In this document: one piece after another, positions 15,649 through 24,072 of the stretch
How positions within the stretch are numbered: position 1 is the stretch's first letter
How the letters are laid out: the number at the start of each line of letters is the position of its first letter
Source: Hymenobacter sp. DG25A
Lineage (GTDB): Bacteria > Bacteroidota > Bacteroidia > Cytophagales > Hymenobacteraceae
Reading direction: 5' to 3'
Assembly (NCBI RefSeq): GCF_001280305.1
Contig: NZ_CP012623.1
Location: 930,001 to 994,000 of the forward strand
DNA: 64,000 bases
The notes under the pieces: model-generated
Databases searched by the model: none
What the model was told of the DNA's origin: nothing
The model's input: only the letters and a program-made list of their open reading frames with translations
Translations under genes and position numbers: made by a program

Positions 15649-15674
15649 GGTGAATTGGTGAATTGGTGAATTGG
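15649..15674. repeat. short tandem repeat (GGTGAATT) x3 before yebC
   Basis: Three perfect copies of an 8-base unit plus two bases, ending 5 bases upstream of the yebC ATG at 15644. The copy number could vary by slippage and change the length of the leader. Confidence 0.85.
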
Positions 15675-15751
15675 AGAGTGCCCCTACCGGCACGGGTGGG
15701 GCCGAAAGGGGCGCAAGTTAGCAGAAAGCCCGGGCAGGCGCAATGCAGAAG

Positions 15752-16615
15752 CTATGGGCGGGCTGGGGCCAGTCCCAAACTACGCCCCAGCAGCCGGTCC
15801 AGCATCCGGGCGGGCAGTAGGCGCGGCACAATCCAGGCCCGAAACAACTCGGCGGCAATGGTGTAGCGCACCTTGGGGCGCGGCGTTTCCATGATGTGCA
15901 CCAGCCTGGCCGCCACGTACTCCGGCGTGAGGGCCGTTTTGCGGGTGCGGTTAATAAACCGCACAAAGCGCTGAGCCGGCGCATGGTACAGCGTGTCACG
16001 ATACGGCTCTAAATCAATGCCTTTATCCCAGATGGGCGTTTGTGTTACGCCCAGCCCGATAAGAACCATGGGTACCCCAAACAGCTGCAATTCCCTGCGC
16101 CACGAAGCCGTAAGGCCTTCCAGGGCATGCTTGGCGCCCACATAGGCCCCCATAAACGGCGCGGCTACCTGCCCACTTACCGACCCAATGACCAGAACCC
16201 GGCCCGGCTGCCCCTGAAAACCCTCGCGGGCCCCCAGCATGGGCAGAAACGCCTGCGTAACCTGCACCAAACCCAGCACATTTACCTCAAAATGCTGCCG
16301 GATGACGTCAATGGGCTGATAGAGCAGGGGGCCGCCAAACGCTATACCGGCGTTATTAATGAGCCCCCGGAGCGGCTCTCCGTCCAGCGCATGCTCCACC
16401 TGCGCCACGGCCCGCACAATGGCGGCGGCATCCGTCACATCAAACAGCAGCGGCACAAAAGCTTCGCCCAGCTCCGTGCGCAAACGCTCCGCATCTGCCT
16501 CCTGCCGTACGCTGCCAAAAACACGGTAACCCTGGCGCAGAAAGGCCTGCGCCGTGGCCAGCCCTACGCCGCTCGATACGCCCGTGATAAGCACAGAAGG
16601 AAGGGAAGTCTGCAT
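15752..16615 (-). CDS. short-chain dehydrogenase/reductase
   Basis: A 287-residue SDR. It has the Rossmann cofactor motif TGVSSGVGLATA (T-G-x3-G-x-G), the NNAGIAFGG motif, serine in VIGSVSGQ, and the catalytic Y-x-x-x-K in AYVGAKHALEG. It should oxidise or reduce an alcohol/ketone with NAD(P)H; the substrate is unknown. The C-terminal part (residues about 190-287) resembles the longer SDR oxidoreductases that act on lipids or retinol-like compounds. No partner genes are obvious. Confidence 0.88.
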   Translation of the reverse strand: MQTSLPSVLITGVSSGVGLATAQAFLRQGYRVFGSVRQEADAERLRTELGEAFVPLLFDVTDAAAIVRAVAQVEHALDGEPLRGLINNAGIAFGGPLLYQPIDVIRQHFEVNVLGLVQVTQAFLPMLGAREGFQGQPGRVLVIGSVSGQVAAPFMGAYVGAKHALEGLTASWRRELQLFGVPMVLIGLGVTQTPIWDKGIDLEPYRDTLYHAPAQRFVRFINRTRKTALTPEYVAARLVHIMETPRPKVRYTIAAELFRAWIVPRLLPARMLDRLLGRSLGLAPARP

Positions 16616-16670
16616 AAGCTACAAGCTAAGGAGCTAAGGGGATTGTGAAAACTGTTCCGGCCCGGAAATA

Positions 16671-17126
16671 CTATGGCTGCTGCAGCGTGTAGATACTCTG
16701 GTTGGTGGCCGGGTAGCCCTGCAGGGTAATGGTGAGCATGCCGTTGCGCAGCTGAAAAATGCCCTCATCGGTGCGGGGCTGGCCTTTTTTATCGGTGTAG
16801 GAAAAGCTGATGTGGTTGGCGGCAAACGTAAAGCGGCCCGCCTGGTCAAAGGGCATGGTAGTGCCGTTCATGGCCAGCGTGAGGTGCTTCTGGTAGGTGC
16901 CATCGGGGCGGAGGGTGAGCGTGCCGCCTACGCCGCGGGCCGGCATGGGGTCCGGGCTGGTGGCTTTATCCAAAATAGAATAGCTGAGGTAGGTATAGGT
17001 AGTAAAGAAAGAAGGCGTGGGCCTGGCCACGTACTGGGTGGCTTTGGGGGCCGCCGGCTGGGCTTGGGCCGTGGTGGCCGACAAAGCCAGCAGTAGACTT
17101 AAAACGGAGAGGATAGAGCGCATCAT
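16671..17126 (-). CDS. secreted hypothetical protein, 151 aa
   Basis: The family is not recognised. The N-terminus MMRSILSVLSLLLALSATTA is a signal peptide with likely cleavage after TAQA. The remainder alternates short beta-strands (GGTLTLRPDGTYQKHLTL, GRFTFAANHISFSYTD, GMLTITLQGYP), as in small lipocalin-like barrels, but that fold is inference. A second ATG follows immediately at 17123. A TATCTTTG element ends only 3 bases before the ATG, so the message may have little or no leader. Confidence 0.7.
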   Translation of the reverse strand: MMRSILSVLSLLLALSATTAQAQPAAPKATQYVARPTPSFFTTYTYLSYSILDKATSPDPMPARGVGGTLTLRPDGTYQKHLTLAMNGTTMPFDQAGRFTFAANHISFSYTDKKGQPRTDEGIFQLRNGMLTITLQGYPATNQSIYTLQQP

Positions 17127-17129
17127 ATC

Positions 17130-17137
17130 CAAAGATA
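17130..17137 (-). promoter_or_regulatory. candidate -7 element next to the start codon
   Basis: Minus-strand TATCTTTG, an exact TAnnTTTG match, ends 3 bases before the ATG at 17126. If it is a true -7 box the transcript would start at or inside the start codon. No clear -33 TTG is seen. Confidence 0.35.
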
Positions 17138-17283
17138 GCACGCCGGCCCGTAGAGAGCTGAAATTGCATAAGCGGAGGTTGCCGGGGTTGAGCTGTTCGG
17201 GCTGCTGCGTGAAACCACCTATTCCCGGGCACGCAGTGCTGCTGGTTTTAAAGCAGAGAAGCCCTATAAGTCGGCTTACCCGA

Positions 17284-17291
17284 TATATTTG
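17284..17291 (+). promoter_or_regulatory. candidate -7 element of hutG
   Basis: TATATTTG matches TAnnTTTG and ends 4 bases before the hutG ATG at 17296, implying a leaderless or nearly leaderless message. I see no good -33 box at 19-21 bases. Confidence 0.35.
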
Positions 17292-17295
17292 GCGC

Positions 17296-18213
17296 ATGGC
17301 CACTTTCCTCCGTGAACTTATCCGCCCCGCCGACGAGCTGCCCCAGGCTGACGTCTGCCTCGTGGGCCTGCCCCTCGATTTTGGTACCGTGCTGGAAGGC
17401 GGCCGCGCCGGGGCGGTGGGTGCCCCCGATGCCATTCGGCGGGAGCTGCGCCGCTACCACAAAACCTACAACCTGGAGCACCACGTCTCCCTGGATAACC
17501 TGCGCATTGCCGATGCCGGCAACCTGCCCCTGCGCCACCCCGACCACGCCGCCAACCACGAAACCATCCGCCAGCGCCTGGCCGGGCTGCTGCGCCAGTA
17601 CCCGCTGGTAGTGGTGCTGGGCGGCTCCCACGATGGCACCTACAGCACCGTGCGCGGCCTGTTCGACGCGGAAGGCGGAAAGCCCGTGGGCGGCATCAAC
17701 CTGGATGCCCACGCCGATGTAAAACACCGGCCCGACCTGATCAGCAGCGGCACTCCGTTTGGCAAGCTGCTGCGCGAAGGCCAGCTGGACGGCACGCGCT
17801 TCACGGAACTGGGCCTGCATTCTAACCTGAATACGCTGGAAGACATTGAGTTCCTGCGGGCCTGGATGGCGCATATTGTACCCCTGGCCCAGGTGCGGAA
17901 GGGTGGGATGGAGGCGGCCATGCTGGAAGCCCTGCACCAGGCCACCGCCACCGGCCCGGCTTTCGTGAGCTTCGATATAGACGGAGTAGCCGAAGCCTAT
18001 GCGCCCGCCGTGTCGGCCCCCAGCGCCGAGGGATTTACCCCGCACCAGGCCGTGGAAGCCGCTTTTTTAGCTGGCGAAGACCCTTTTGTGCGCCTGTTCG
18101 AAGTAGTGGAGCTGAACCCCATTTTCGACCGCGACAACCAAACCGCCCGCCTGGCCGCCACCATTATCACGGCTTTCCTCACGGGGCTGGCCAGCCGGCT
18201 GCAGAAGCATTAG
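17296..18213 (+). CDS. hutG: formimidoylglutamase (arginase family)
   Basis: A 305-residue ureohydrolase-family enzyme. Expected reaction: N-formimidoyl-L-glutamate plus water gives glutamate and formamide, the last step of histidine degradation. The two-metal ligands are all visible: H112 in GGSHDGT, D137-x-H139-x-D141 in NLDAHADVK, and D227-x-D229 in SFDIDG. I chose the ATG at 17296; a longer frame upstream overlaps the divergent gene and is a shadow. Agmatinase or arginase are alternatives, but hutU 2.5 kb downstream on the same strand and the D-F-G-T-V-L-x-G-G-R-x-G-A N-terminal segment favour HutG. Confidence 0.82.
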   Translation: MATFLRELIRPADELPQADVCLVGLPLDFGTVLEGGRAGAVGAPDAIRRELRRYHKTYNLEHHVSLDNLRIADAGNLPLRHPDHAANHETIRQRLAGLLRQYPLVVVLGGSHDGTYSTVRGLFDAEGGKPVGGINLDAHADVKHRPDLISSGTPFGKLLREGQLDGTRFTELGLHSNLNTLEDIEFLRAWMAHIVPLAQVRKGGMEAAMLEALHQATATGPAFVSFDIDGVAEAYAPAVSAPSAEGFTPHQAVEAAFLAGEDPFVRLFEVVELNPIFDRDNQTARLAATIITAFLTGLASRLQKH

Positions 18214-18369
18214 CAGCGGAAGACGGAGGCTTCTCAAATGTTGCTATATCCTCGCGTACCTATAAAAATTATGATAAAAATATAAGCGCAGGCAACGATT
18301 TCAGGGCCGCTGCAATCTATAGCATCGAAGTCTCCCTGCGGGGCTTTTTCGTCTTACTTCACTACCTGT

Positions 18370-19182
18370 ATGCCTGCTATGAAAACTACCTGCATTGCCC
18401 TGCTGCTCGGCCTGGCCGCATTATCCGCCACCGCCCAAACGGCCCCGGCTTTCACCAGCACTTGCCACGATAAAAACTCCTCCGGCTCTAACAAGCAGTT
18501 CTGCGAAACCCGCGACCTGACCATGGAAGCCCCGGCCTCGTCGGCTACGCTCACCATTGATGGGCGCGCCAACGGCGGCATTACCGTACACGGTTGGGAT
18601 GGGAAAGATGTGCGGGTACGGGCCAAGGTAACTACCTGGGCTAAGTCGGAAGAAGAGGCGCGCAAGCGGGCTGCCGCTATCAGCATCAGCACTAAAAACG
18701 ACAAGCTGCGCGCCGAAGGCCCTTCCAGCCCGCTGGGGGATAACTGGGCCGTGAGCTATGAGGTATTTGTGCCCCGCCAGACTTCCCTGGCCATGAACAC
18801 CGTGAATGGCGGTATCCAGATCGATGATATGCGGTCCAACATCAAGTTTGACGCGGTGAATGGCGGCATCTCCCTGAATAATGTGGCGGGCTACGTGAAA
18901 GGCAACACCACCAATGGCGGCCTGCACATTAAACTGGCCGGCTCTAAGTGGGAAGGCAAAGGGCTGGATGTATCTACCACCAACGGCGGCATTACCTGGG
19001 AGCTGCCCAAAAACTACTCGGCCCAGCTCTACACCAGCACCAACATAGGCGGCATCAGCGGCGACCTGCCCGTGACCAAAACCGGCATGCTGAGTAAGGA
19101 AATTACCGCCCGCCTCGGCCAGGGCGGCGCCCCGGTAAAGGCCGTAACCACCAACGGCGGCATCAAAGTCAATCAGCAATAA
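18370..19182 (+). CDS. exported DUF4097-type beta-helix protein
   Basis: A 270-residue protein with a signal peptide (KTTCIALLLGLAALSATAQ). The body contains a repeated N-G-G-I motif (RANGGITV, TVNGGIQI, AVNGGISL, TTNGGLHI, TTNGGITW, TNIGGISG, TTNGGIKV), about one per 20-25 residues, typical of the DUF4097 'putative adhesin' beta-helix. Function in the family is not settled; it is probably cell-surface or periplasmic. The ATG at 18379 (MKTTCIALL) is an equally good start. It sits between hutG and the metallo-hydrolase with no link to histidine use that I can see. Confidence 0.8.
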   Translation: MPAMKTTCIALLLGLAALSATAQTAPAFTSTCHDKNSSGSNKQFCETRDLTMEAPASSATLTIDGRANGGITVHGWDGKDVRVRAKVTTWAKSEEEARKRAAAISISTKNDKLRAEGPSSPLGDNWAVSYEVFVPRQTSLAMNTVNGGIQIDDMRSNIKFDAVNGGISLNNVAGYVKGNTTNGGLHIKLAGSKWEGKGLDVSTTNGGITWELPKNYSAQLYTSTNIGGISGDLPVTKTGMLSKEITARLGQGGAPVKAVTTNGGIKVNQQ

Positions 19183-19266
19183 GCTGCCCTTATATGTTGC
19201 CTGACTAACCCTGAAGAATTAATCCAGTCACGGCTCTACTCAGCACGAAACGATTATTTTATCGTT

Positions 19267-19366
19267 TGTCATCCTGAGCTGGCGAAGGACCTTCTCACCG
19301 AAGAACGATAAACGTGACAACGACTTTTGCTAGCGTGAGAAGGTCCTTCGCAGGCTCAGGATGACA
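19267..19366. repeat. palindromic repeat, family C copy 1
   Basis: A 32-base inverted repeat with two mismatches: the left arm 19267-19298 begins TGTCATCCTGAGCTGGCGAA and the right arm is 19335-19366. A related copy lies at 20517-20610, on the other side of the metallo-hydrolase gene. Confidence 0.85.
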
Positions 19367-19419
19367 GTTTTTTTGAATTACCGTACAGCTTCAGCATTTG
19401 ATAAATTCATAATCTGATC

Positions 19420-19471
19420 AACCCAAAAGTAAGGCCCGCCGGAACACTCCGGCGGGCCTTACTTTTGGGTT
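19420..19471. terminator. long bidirectional hairpin terminator
   Basis: A 24-base perfect stem (19420-19443 with 19448-19471, arm start AACCCAAAAGTAAGGCCCGC) with an ACAC loop. It overlaps the stop codon of the minus-strand metallo-hydrolase gene and lies downstream of the DUF4097 gene. Confidence 0.8.
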
Positions 19472-20414
19472 ATAGCGCCCACTCATGCTGCGTGGTTCGC
19501 ACGCGGCGGTGGTGAGAGCTCCACCACCACACGGCCGTGGCTACCAGGGCTGCCACCCCGCCCACCAGGGCCAGCTGCACGGGTAGCGTATCGGCGGGGG
19601 CCGGGGGCAGGTATTCCACGCCGTTTTCGTCGGTGCGGGCGGGGTGGTGCACGTAACGGCCCTGCTTGGGAATGGGGAAGTGCGTGGAAAGCTCCAGCAG
19701 CTGATCGGCCAAGTGCGGGCCACGCATAACCGGGCCATGACCACAGGCAATGGCGTTGGGCCGCAGGTGCGCCAGCTTGGCCACTGACTGCCAGGTTTGC
19801 TGCCAGTTAGTATTAAACGGTGTGCCCGCGCGGCTGATGCGTGGAATACCCAGCAGCACGGCTGGCACGGAGTCGTGCTCGGTGGTGGCAAAGGCATCGG
19901 CCCCCAGCAGGGTGGCGTCTTCGTGGCGGAAAAAGGCTACCTGACCCGGGGCGTGGCCGGGTACGTGTATGCACTGCCAGCCGGGCATAAAAGGCGGCTC
20001 GTGCAGGTCGGGGGCCAGCGCCTGCACGTGGCCATCAAACTGAAACGACTGGGGTGGGAAAAACCGGGATACAAAGGCCAGGGAGCCGCCCACGGTGGGG
20101 TCGGCGGGCGGGTATACGGCCCGGCCGGTGAGGAACGGCAGCTCCAGCGCGTGGGCATGAATGGGCACCTGCCAATACTCGGCCAGGGCCAGTGCCGAGC
20201 CGGCGTGGTCCAGGTGGCCGTGCGTGAGAAATATGGCTTTGGGCTTGCTTTCGGCCCCAAATAGCTTGGCGGCTGCTTTCTTAATGGTTTCTTCGCTGCC
20301 CGGCAGGCCGGTATCAATCAGCACCCATTCGCCCGGCTCGCCGGCTTCCACAAAATACAGATTCACGAAACGCTGAATGCGAAGCTGGGTAATGCCAGCG
20401 GCTACCTGTTCCAT
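19470..20414 (-). CDS. MBL-fold metallo-hydrolase with C-terminal membrane anchor
   Basis: A 314-residue metallo-beta-lactamase-fold hydrolase. The metal motif is LTHGHLDHAG (H65-x-H67-x-D69-H70); further ligands are in HVPGHAPGQ and GADAFA. The C-terminus has one hydrophobic segment (LVGGVAALVATAVWWW) followed by a basic tail, so it is probably anchored to the inner membrane with the enzyme in the cytoplasm. Substrates in this family range from thioesters to lactones, so no specific activity is claimed. It is bracketed by two copies of a palindromic repeat and ends in a strong terminator. Confidence 0.85.
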   Translation of the reverse strand: MEQVAAGITQLRIQRFVNLYFVEAGEPGEWVLIDTGLPGSEETIKKAAAKLFGAESKPKAIFLTHGHLDHAGSALALAEYWQVPIHAHALELPFLTGRAVYPPADPTVGGSLAFVSRFFPPQSFQFDGHVQALAPDLHEPPFMPGWQCIHVPGHAPGQVAFFRHEDATLLGADAFATTEHDSVPAVLLGIPRISRAGTPFNTNWQQTWQSVAKLAHLRPNAIACGHGPVMRGPHLADQLLELSTHFPIPKQGRYVHHPARTDENGVEYLPPAPADTLPVQLALVGGVAALVATAVWWWSSHHRRVRTTQHEWAL

Positions 20415-20516
20415 AATGGTATCAGTTGATAGATGTATGCTTCTGGCAATACGCAGATTCCGGGGCTGGGATTAGGGTTTCTAACGGTGGACTTTCAGCA
20501 GTTCTGCTTATTCGTT

Positions 20517-20610
20517 CATCCGGAGCGGGCGAAGGACCTCCTCACCGCTGAATGTCAAGCGTAACAACCACTCGTTCCAGCGGGAGAAGGTCCTTCGCCA
20601 GCTCAGGATG
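20517..20610. repeat. palindromic repeat, family C copy 2
   Basis: An imperfect inverted repeat: left CATCCGGAGCGGGCGAAGGA (from 20517), right complement ending at 20610, with about three mismatches. The arm GGCGAAGGACCT is shared with the copy at 19267-19366. Confidence 0.8.
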
Positions 20611-20708
20611 ACGGGAAAGAGGAAGCGTAGTAACCAGTAAAAAGCACTTCAGGGCAAAGGCAAAAACTCTAACTTCGCCGCTCCCCACACTCCCCAAACT
20701 CCCCACCC

Positions 20709-22472
20709 ATGCCACACTCTGCCCTGGAAACCCCCGAGCTCAACCTCGAAGCCAATAGCCAGTCATCGGAAGTAAGCCTGCCCGCCACGCGGCCCATGTA
20801 CTACGAGTACAAGCCCGAGGAAACGGTGAAGGCCATGCACGGCACCACCCTGCGCTGCAAAACCTGGGAGGCCGAAGCCGCCCTGCGCATGCTGGAAAAC
20901 AACCTGGACCCGGCCGTGAGCCTGGTGTATGATGAGCTGATTGTGTACGGCGGCGCCGGCCGCGCGGCCCGCAACTGGAAGGAGTACCAGACCATTGTGC
21001 GCACCCTCAAAAACCTGGAAGCCGACGAAACCATGCTGGTGCAGTCGGGTAAGGCGGTGGGCGTGGTGCGCACCTGGGCCCACGCCCCACGCGTGCTCAT
21101 TGCCAACAGCAACCTGGTGCCCGCCTGGAGCACCCAGGAGTACTTTGATGAGCTGGATAAGCTGGGCCTGATGATGTACGGGCAGATGACGGCCGGCTCC
21201 TGGATTTACATTGCCACCCAGGGCATTCTGCAGGGTACGTATGAAACCTTCGCCGCCGTGGGCGACAAGCACTTCAACGGCACGCTGGCCGGCACCGTCA
21301 CCGTCACGGCCGGCCTCGGCGGCATGAGCGGCGCCCAGCCGCTGGCCGTGACCATGAACGACGGCGTGTGCCTGGTAATAGAGCCTATTGATGCCCGCGT
21401 AAAGCAGAAGGTGCAGGAAGGCTACCTCGATGAGCAGGCCCGCGACCTAAGCCACGCCCTGGAGCTGTGCCAGCAGTACAAGCAGGCGCGCAAAGGCTGG
21501 AGCATCGGCCTCACCGGCAACGCCGCCACCGTGCTGCCCGAGCTGCTGCAGCGCGGCTTCCAGACCGACATCGTGACCGACCAGACCTCGGCCCACGACC
21601 TGATGGACTACATTCCCGAGGGCGACATTGACCAGGTACTGCAGCTGCGCAAGGACAACCCCGAGGAGTTCAAGCGCCAAGCCCTGCAGGCCATTGTAAA
21701 GCACTGCCAGGCCATAATTGATATGCAGGCCGCCGGCGCCGTGGCCCTCGACTATGGCAATAACCTGCGCGGGCAGGCCGAGAAAGGCGGCCTGAAAGTG
21801 CGCGACGAAAAAGGCCAGTTCCTGTATCCCGGTTTCGTGCCTGGCTACATCCGCCCGCTGTTCTGCGAGGGCAAAGGCCCCTTCCGCTGGGCCGCCCTCT
21901 CCGGCGACCCGCAGGACATTCTGCGCATCGACCGCGCCCTGCTGGAAACCTTCCCCGACAACAAGATGCTGGCCCGCTGGATTGAGAAAGCCCAGGCCAA
22001 GGTGCCCTTCATTGGGTTGCCCGCCCGCGTGTGCTGGCTGGGCTACGGCGAGCGGGAAAAGTTCGGCCTGGTCATCAACGACCTGGTGGCCCGTGGCGAA
22101 GTCTCGGCCCCCATCGTCATCGGCCGCGACCACCTCGACTGTGGCTCCGTGGCCTCGCCCAACCGCGAAACCGAAGGCATGAAGGACGGCTCCGACGCCG
22201 TGGCCGACTGGCCCCTGCTCAACGCCCTGGCCAACACGGCCTCCGGCGCCGACTGGGTATCCATCCACAACGGCGGCGGCGTGGGCATCGGCAACAGCAC
22301 CCACGCGGGCATGGTCATCGTGGCCACCGGCACCCCCGAAAAAGCCGAGCGCCTGCGCCGCGTGCTCACCACCGACCCCGGCATGGGCGTCTTCCGCCAC
22401 GCCGACGCCGGGTATGAGCTGGCTCAGCAGGTAGCCGAGGAGCGCGGAGTGAAGATTCCGGGGCGGGAGTAG
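20709..22472 (+). CDS. hutU: urocanate hydratase
   Basis: A 587-residue urocanase that converts urocanate to 4-imidazolone-5-propionate with tightly bound NAD+. [22 protein letters not shown] and [13 protein letters not shown] (usual form GGMGGAQ) are the family signatures; the [14 protein letters not shown] and [14 protein letters not shown] segments follow near the C-terminus. It is about 30 residues longer than the common 556-residue form, because of a polar N-terminal leader (residues 1-30). A candidate promoter with TAACTTCG is about 35 bases upstream. It starts the second histidine-degradation locus with hutG. Confidence 0.96.
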   Translation: MPHSALETPELNLEANSQSSEVSLPATRPMYYEYKPEETVKAMHGTTLRCKTWEAEAALRMLENNLDPAVSLVYDELIVYGGAGRAARNWKEYQTIVRTLKNLEADETMLVQSGKAVGVVRTWAHAPRVLIANSNLVPAWSTQEYFDELDKLGLMMYGQMTAGSWIYIATQGILQGTYETFAAVGDKHFNGTLAGTVTVTAGLGGMSGAQPLAVTMNDGVCLVIEPIDARVKQKVQEGYLDEQARDLSHALELCQQYKQARKGWSIGLTGNAATVLPELLQRGFQTDIVTDQTSAHDLMDYIPEGDIDQVLQLRKDNPEEFKRQALQAIVKHCQAIIDMQAAGAVALDYGNNLRGQAEKGGLKVRDEKGQFLYPGFVPGYIRPLFCEGKGPFRWAALSGDPQDILRIDRALLETFPDNKMLARWIEKAQAKVPFIGLPARVCWLGYGEREKFGLVINDLVARGEVSAPIVIGRDHLDCGSVASPNRETEGMKDGSDAVADWPLLNALANTASGADWVSIHNGGGVGIGNSTHAGMVIVATGTPEKAERLRRVLTTDPGMGVFRHADAGYELAQQVAEERGVKIPGRE

Positions 22473-22526
22473 GTAAAAGCTAATCCCACTGATGCACTCA
22501 TAATATTACGTTGTCAACCTTACCTG

Positions 22527-22937
22527 ATGATTAACTTCTGTTCACACAATTTCAAGCCAATACTTCAACTGATTTCAGGTAATGGCGCTGTTCACTTAGG
22601 GCTTCCCGTAGTAAAGTGCAAAGTTCTGAACGAGGCTTTTCTACATCAATATGGAGGGATATACTTAGTATTACAGGATGACCATGTTGTAGCATATGGT
22701 AAGTATTCGAGTACATTCCAGTTGGCATGGATGTATAATGAAAGCAAAAATGTATTTCGGCCAAGTCTGGTAAAAAAAATTAATTCTGCTCTTGACGCCG
22801 GGAGTGAGGTTAAAGTATATGCGCAGGATGAACTTACACTACGCAAACAAGTGGAAAAAATAGGGAAAGAATGGATAAGTCTTGATTCATTGAAGAATCA
22901 TATGAAGTCTTGTATAACGGATAAGTGGATAATATAA
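22527..22937 (+). CDS. small hypothetical protein with GIY-YIG-like motif
   Basis: A 136-residue protein in A+T-rich DNA unlike its neighbours. Residues 44-59 read GIYLVLQDDHVVAYGK: a GIY followed 10-11 residues later by an aromatic-Gly-Lys, as in GIY-YIG nucleases, but with A-Y-G where Y-I/V-G is normal. The downstream stretch (INSALDAGSEVKVYAQDELTLR, split here by eye) resembles the second half of small GIY-YIG proteins, though the catalytic Arg and Glu are not certain. No signal peptide. It is followed 149 bases later by an abortive-infection gene, so it may be part of a defence pair. Family assignment is tentative. Confidence 0.55.
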   Translation: MINFCSHNFKPILQLISGNGAVHLGLPVVKCKVLNEAFLHQYGGIYLVLQDDHVVAYGKYSSTFQLAWMYNESKNVFRPSLVKKINSALDAGSEVKVYAQDELTLRKQVEKIGKEWISLDSLKNHMKSCITDKWII

Positions 22938-23086
22938 GGCTATAAACTTCTGTGTTGTATGCACACTATTGGCTCTGGTATAGATGCCTTTCATCACGCC
23001 GCCACGGGCTGCAAATAATTTCCGCAATACATGACATAGATTGTTGAAAAAAATATTTGTTCATTAATGTCTTTAAGATTGAATTT

Positions 23087-23860
23087 ATGTCGAGTTTGAC
23101 TGTGGTTGAAAGAGCAAAATTGGAAAAGATTTTAAAAATGGGTAGTGGTTATGTGCTAGACTTTAACGACAATACTTTGCAGCACTTTGTTGCTTCTACT
23201 AATGAGTTGGATATACATGATGCGAAGTACAGTTTGAGTGGTGGGTCTAAAGCAAAGAAGATTCGCGAATTCTGGTCAGTGGAGAGTGATTATCAAGTCA
23301 GTAAATTACTAGAAGGTTTTATTGGGTATATTAATGTGCGTAAAGGTGAGCTCCATCCTTCGTTCGACGACATAGAAGAAAGATCACTGCAAGAAGCTGG
23401 TAAAATCGTAGATAGGTTACAAGGTACTTCCCTTGTTGAGCAGTTAGATGCAATAGAAGCTAATAACGATGATGAAGATTTTAATAGATTGGCAGTATTG
23501 ATTAGAAAGGCTATTGAACAAGGAATGCCGGAAACAGCTTTAGATAGACTGTATACTTTTTTAGTAAAATTCTTCAGGACTTTATGCACTAAGTATGGAT
23601 TAACCTACCAAAAAGAAGAAACTCTGCATGGCTTGTTCGGTAAGTATGTGAAATTTATCGAGGGCAAAGGGGTTATACAATCTAAGATGTCAATAAAGAT
23701 TATGAAATCATCGATTAGTATTATAGACGAATTTAATCATGTGCGGAATAATGCCAGTTATGCTCATGATAATCCTGTCCTAAATTATCATGAAAGTATT
23801 TTAATATTTAATAATATATCTGGATTGATTGGATATATAAATTTTATAGAAAAAAATTAG
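23087..23860 (+). CDS. abortive infection family protein (Abi C-terminal, HEPN-like)
   Basis: A 257-residue protein. The N-terminal part (about 1-80; LEKILKMGSGYVLDFND ... GSKAKKIREFW) matches the domain often joined to Abi C-terminal domains. The C-terminal part (about 115-257) fits the Abi_C domain, with NPE-like 'MPETALDRLYTFLVKFFRTLC' (shortened here) and the HEPN nuclease-type R220-N-N-A-S-Y-A-H227 (R-x6-H). Such proteins act in phage defence, probably as RNases that stop growth of infected cells. The start at 23087 (MSSLTVVERAKLEK) matches relatives; the frame from 23057 adds ten residues. The gene is strongly A+T-rich: 18 of 60 bases are G or C in 23701-23760. Confidence 0.8.
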   Translation: MSSLTVVERAKLEKILKMGSGYVLDFNDNTLQHFVASTNELDIHDAKYSLSGGSKAKKIREFWSVESDYQVSKLLEGFIGYINVRKGELHPSFDDIEERSLQEAGKIVDRLQGTSLVEQLDAIEANNDDEDFNRLAVLIRKAIEQGMPETALDRLYTFLVKFFRTLCTKYGLTYQKEETLHGLFGKYVKFIEGKGVIQSKMSIKIMKSSISIIDEFNHVRNNASYAHDNPVLNYHESILIFNNISGLIGYINFIEKN

Positions 23861-23932
23861 CATGTTTTCACCATAGCGACTTTATGCCTCGAGGAAAGGG
23901 CTTTTTTACCCATTCGTCACCCGCAAACTTAT

Positions 23933-23966
23933 ACAACACCGCCCGAGTCACCTCAGGCGGTGTTGT
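23933..23966 (+). terminator. hairpin terminator after the Abi gene
   Basis: ACAACACCGCC (23933-23943) pairs perfectly with GGCGGTGTTGT (23956-23966), with a short inner GAG/CTC pairing. It separates the A+T-rich insert from the next gene. Confidence 0.65.
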
Positions 23967-24072
23967 TCGTTCTAACTCATCCCAAGAAGAAAAAAGCAAA
24001 TCCCCGCTTCCGCTGTTTAGCTACCTGCGGCGGCGCAGTGCCGGCGCGCAAACCATACAAACTATCCCAACT

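Noticed and set aside
18370..19182. Possible DNA repeat array from regularly spaced NGGI codons
   Set aside because: The repetition is at the protein level with variable spacing; it reflects a beta-helix, not CRISPR or satellite DNA.
21447..22400. 317-codon open frame opposite hutU
   Set aside because: hutU is certain, and the antisense frame has no recognisable motif.
22480..23880. Prophage or insertion sequence remnant
   Set aside because: No transposase, integrase, tRNA boundary or flanking direct repeat is visible; only composition and the Abi gene suggest transfer.
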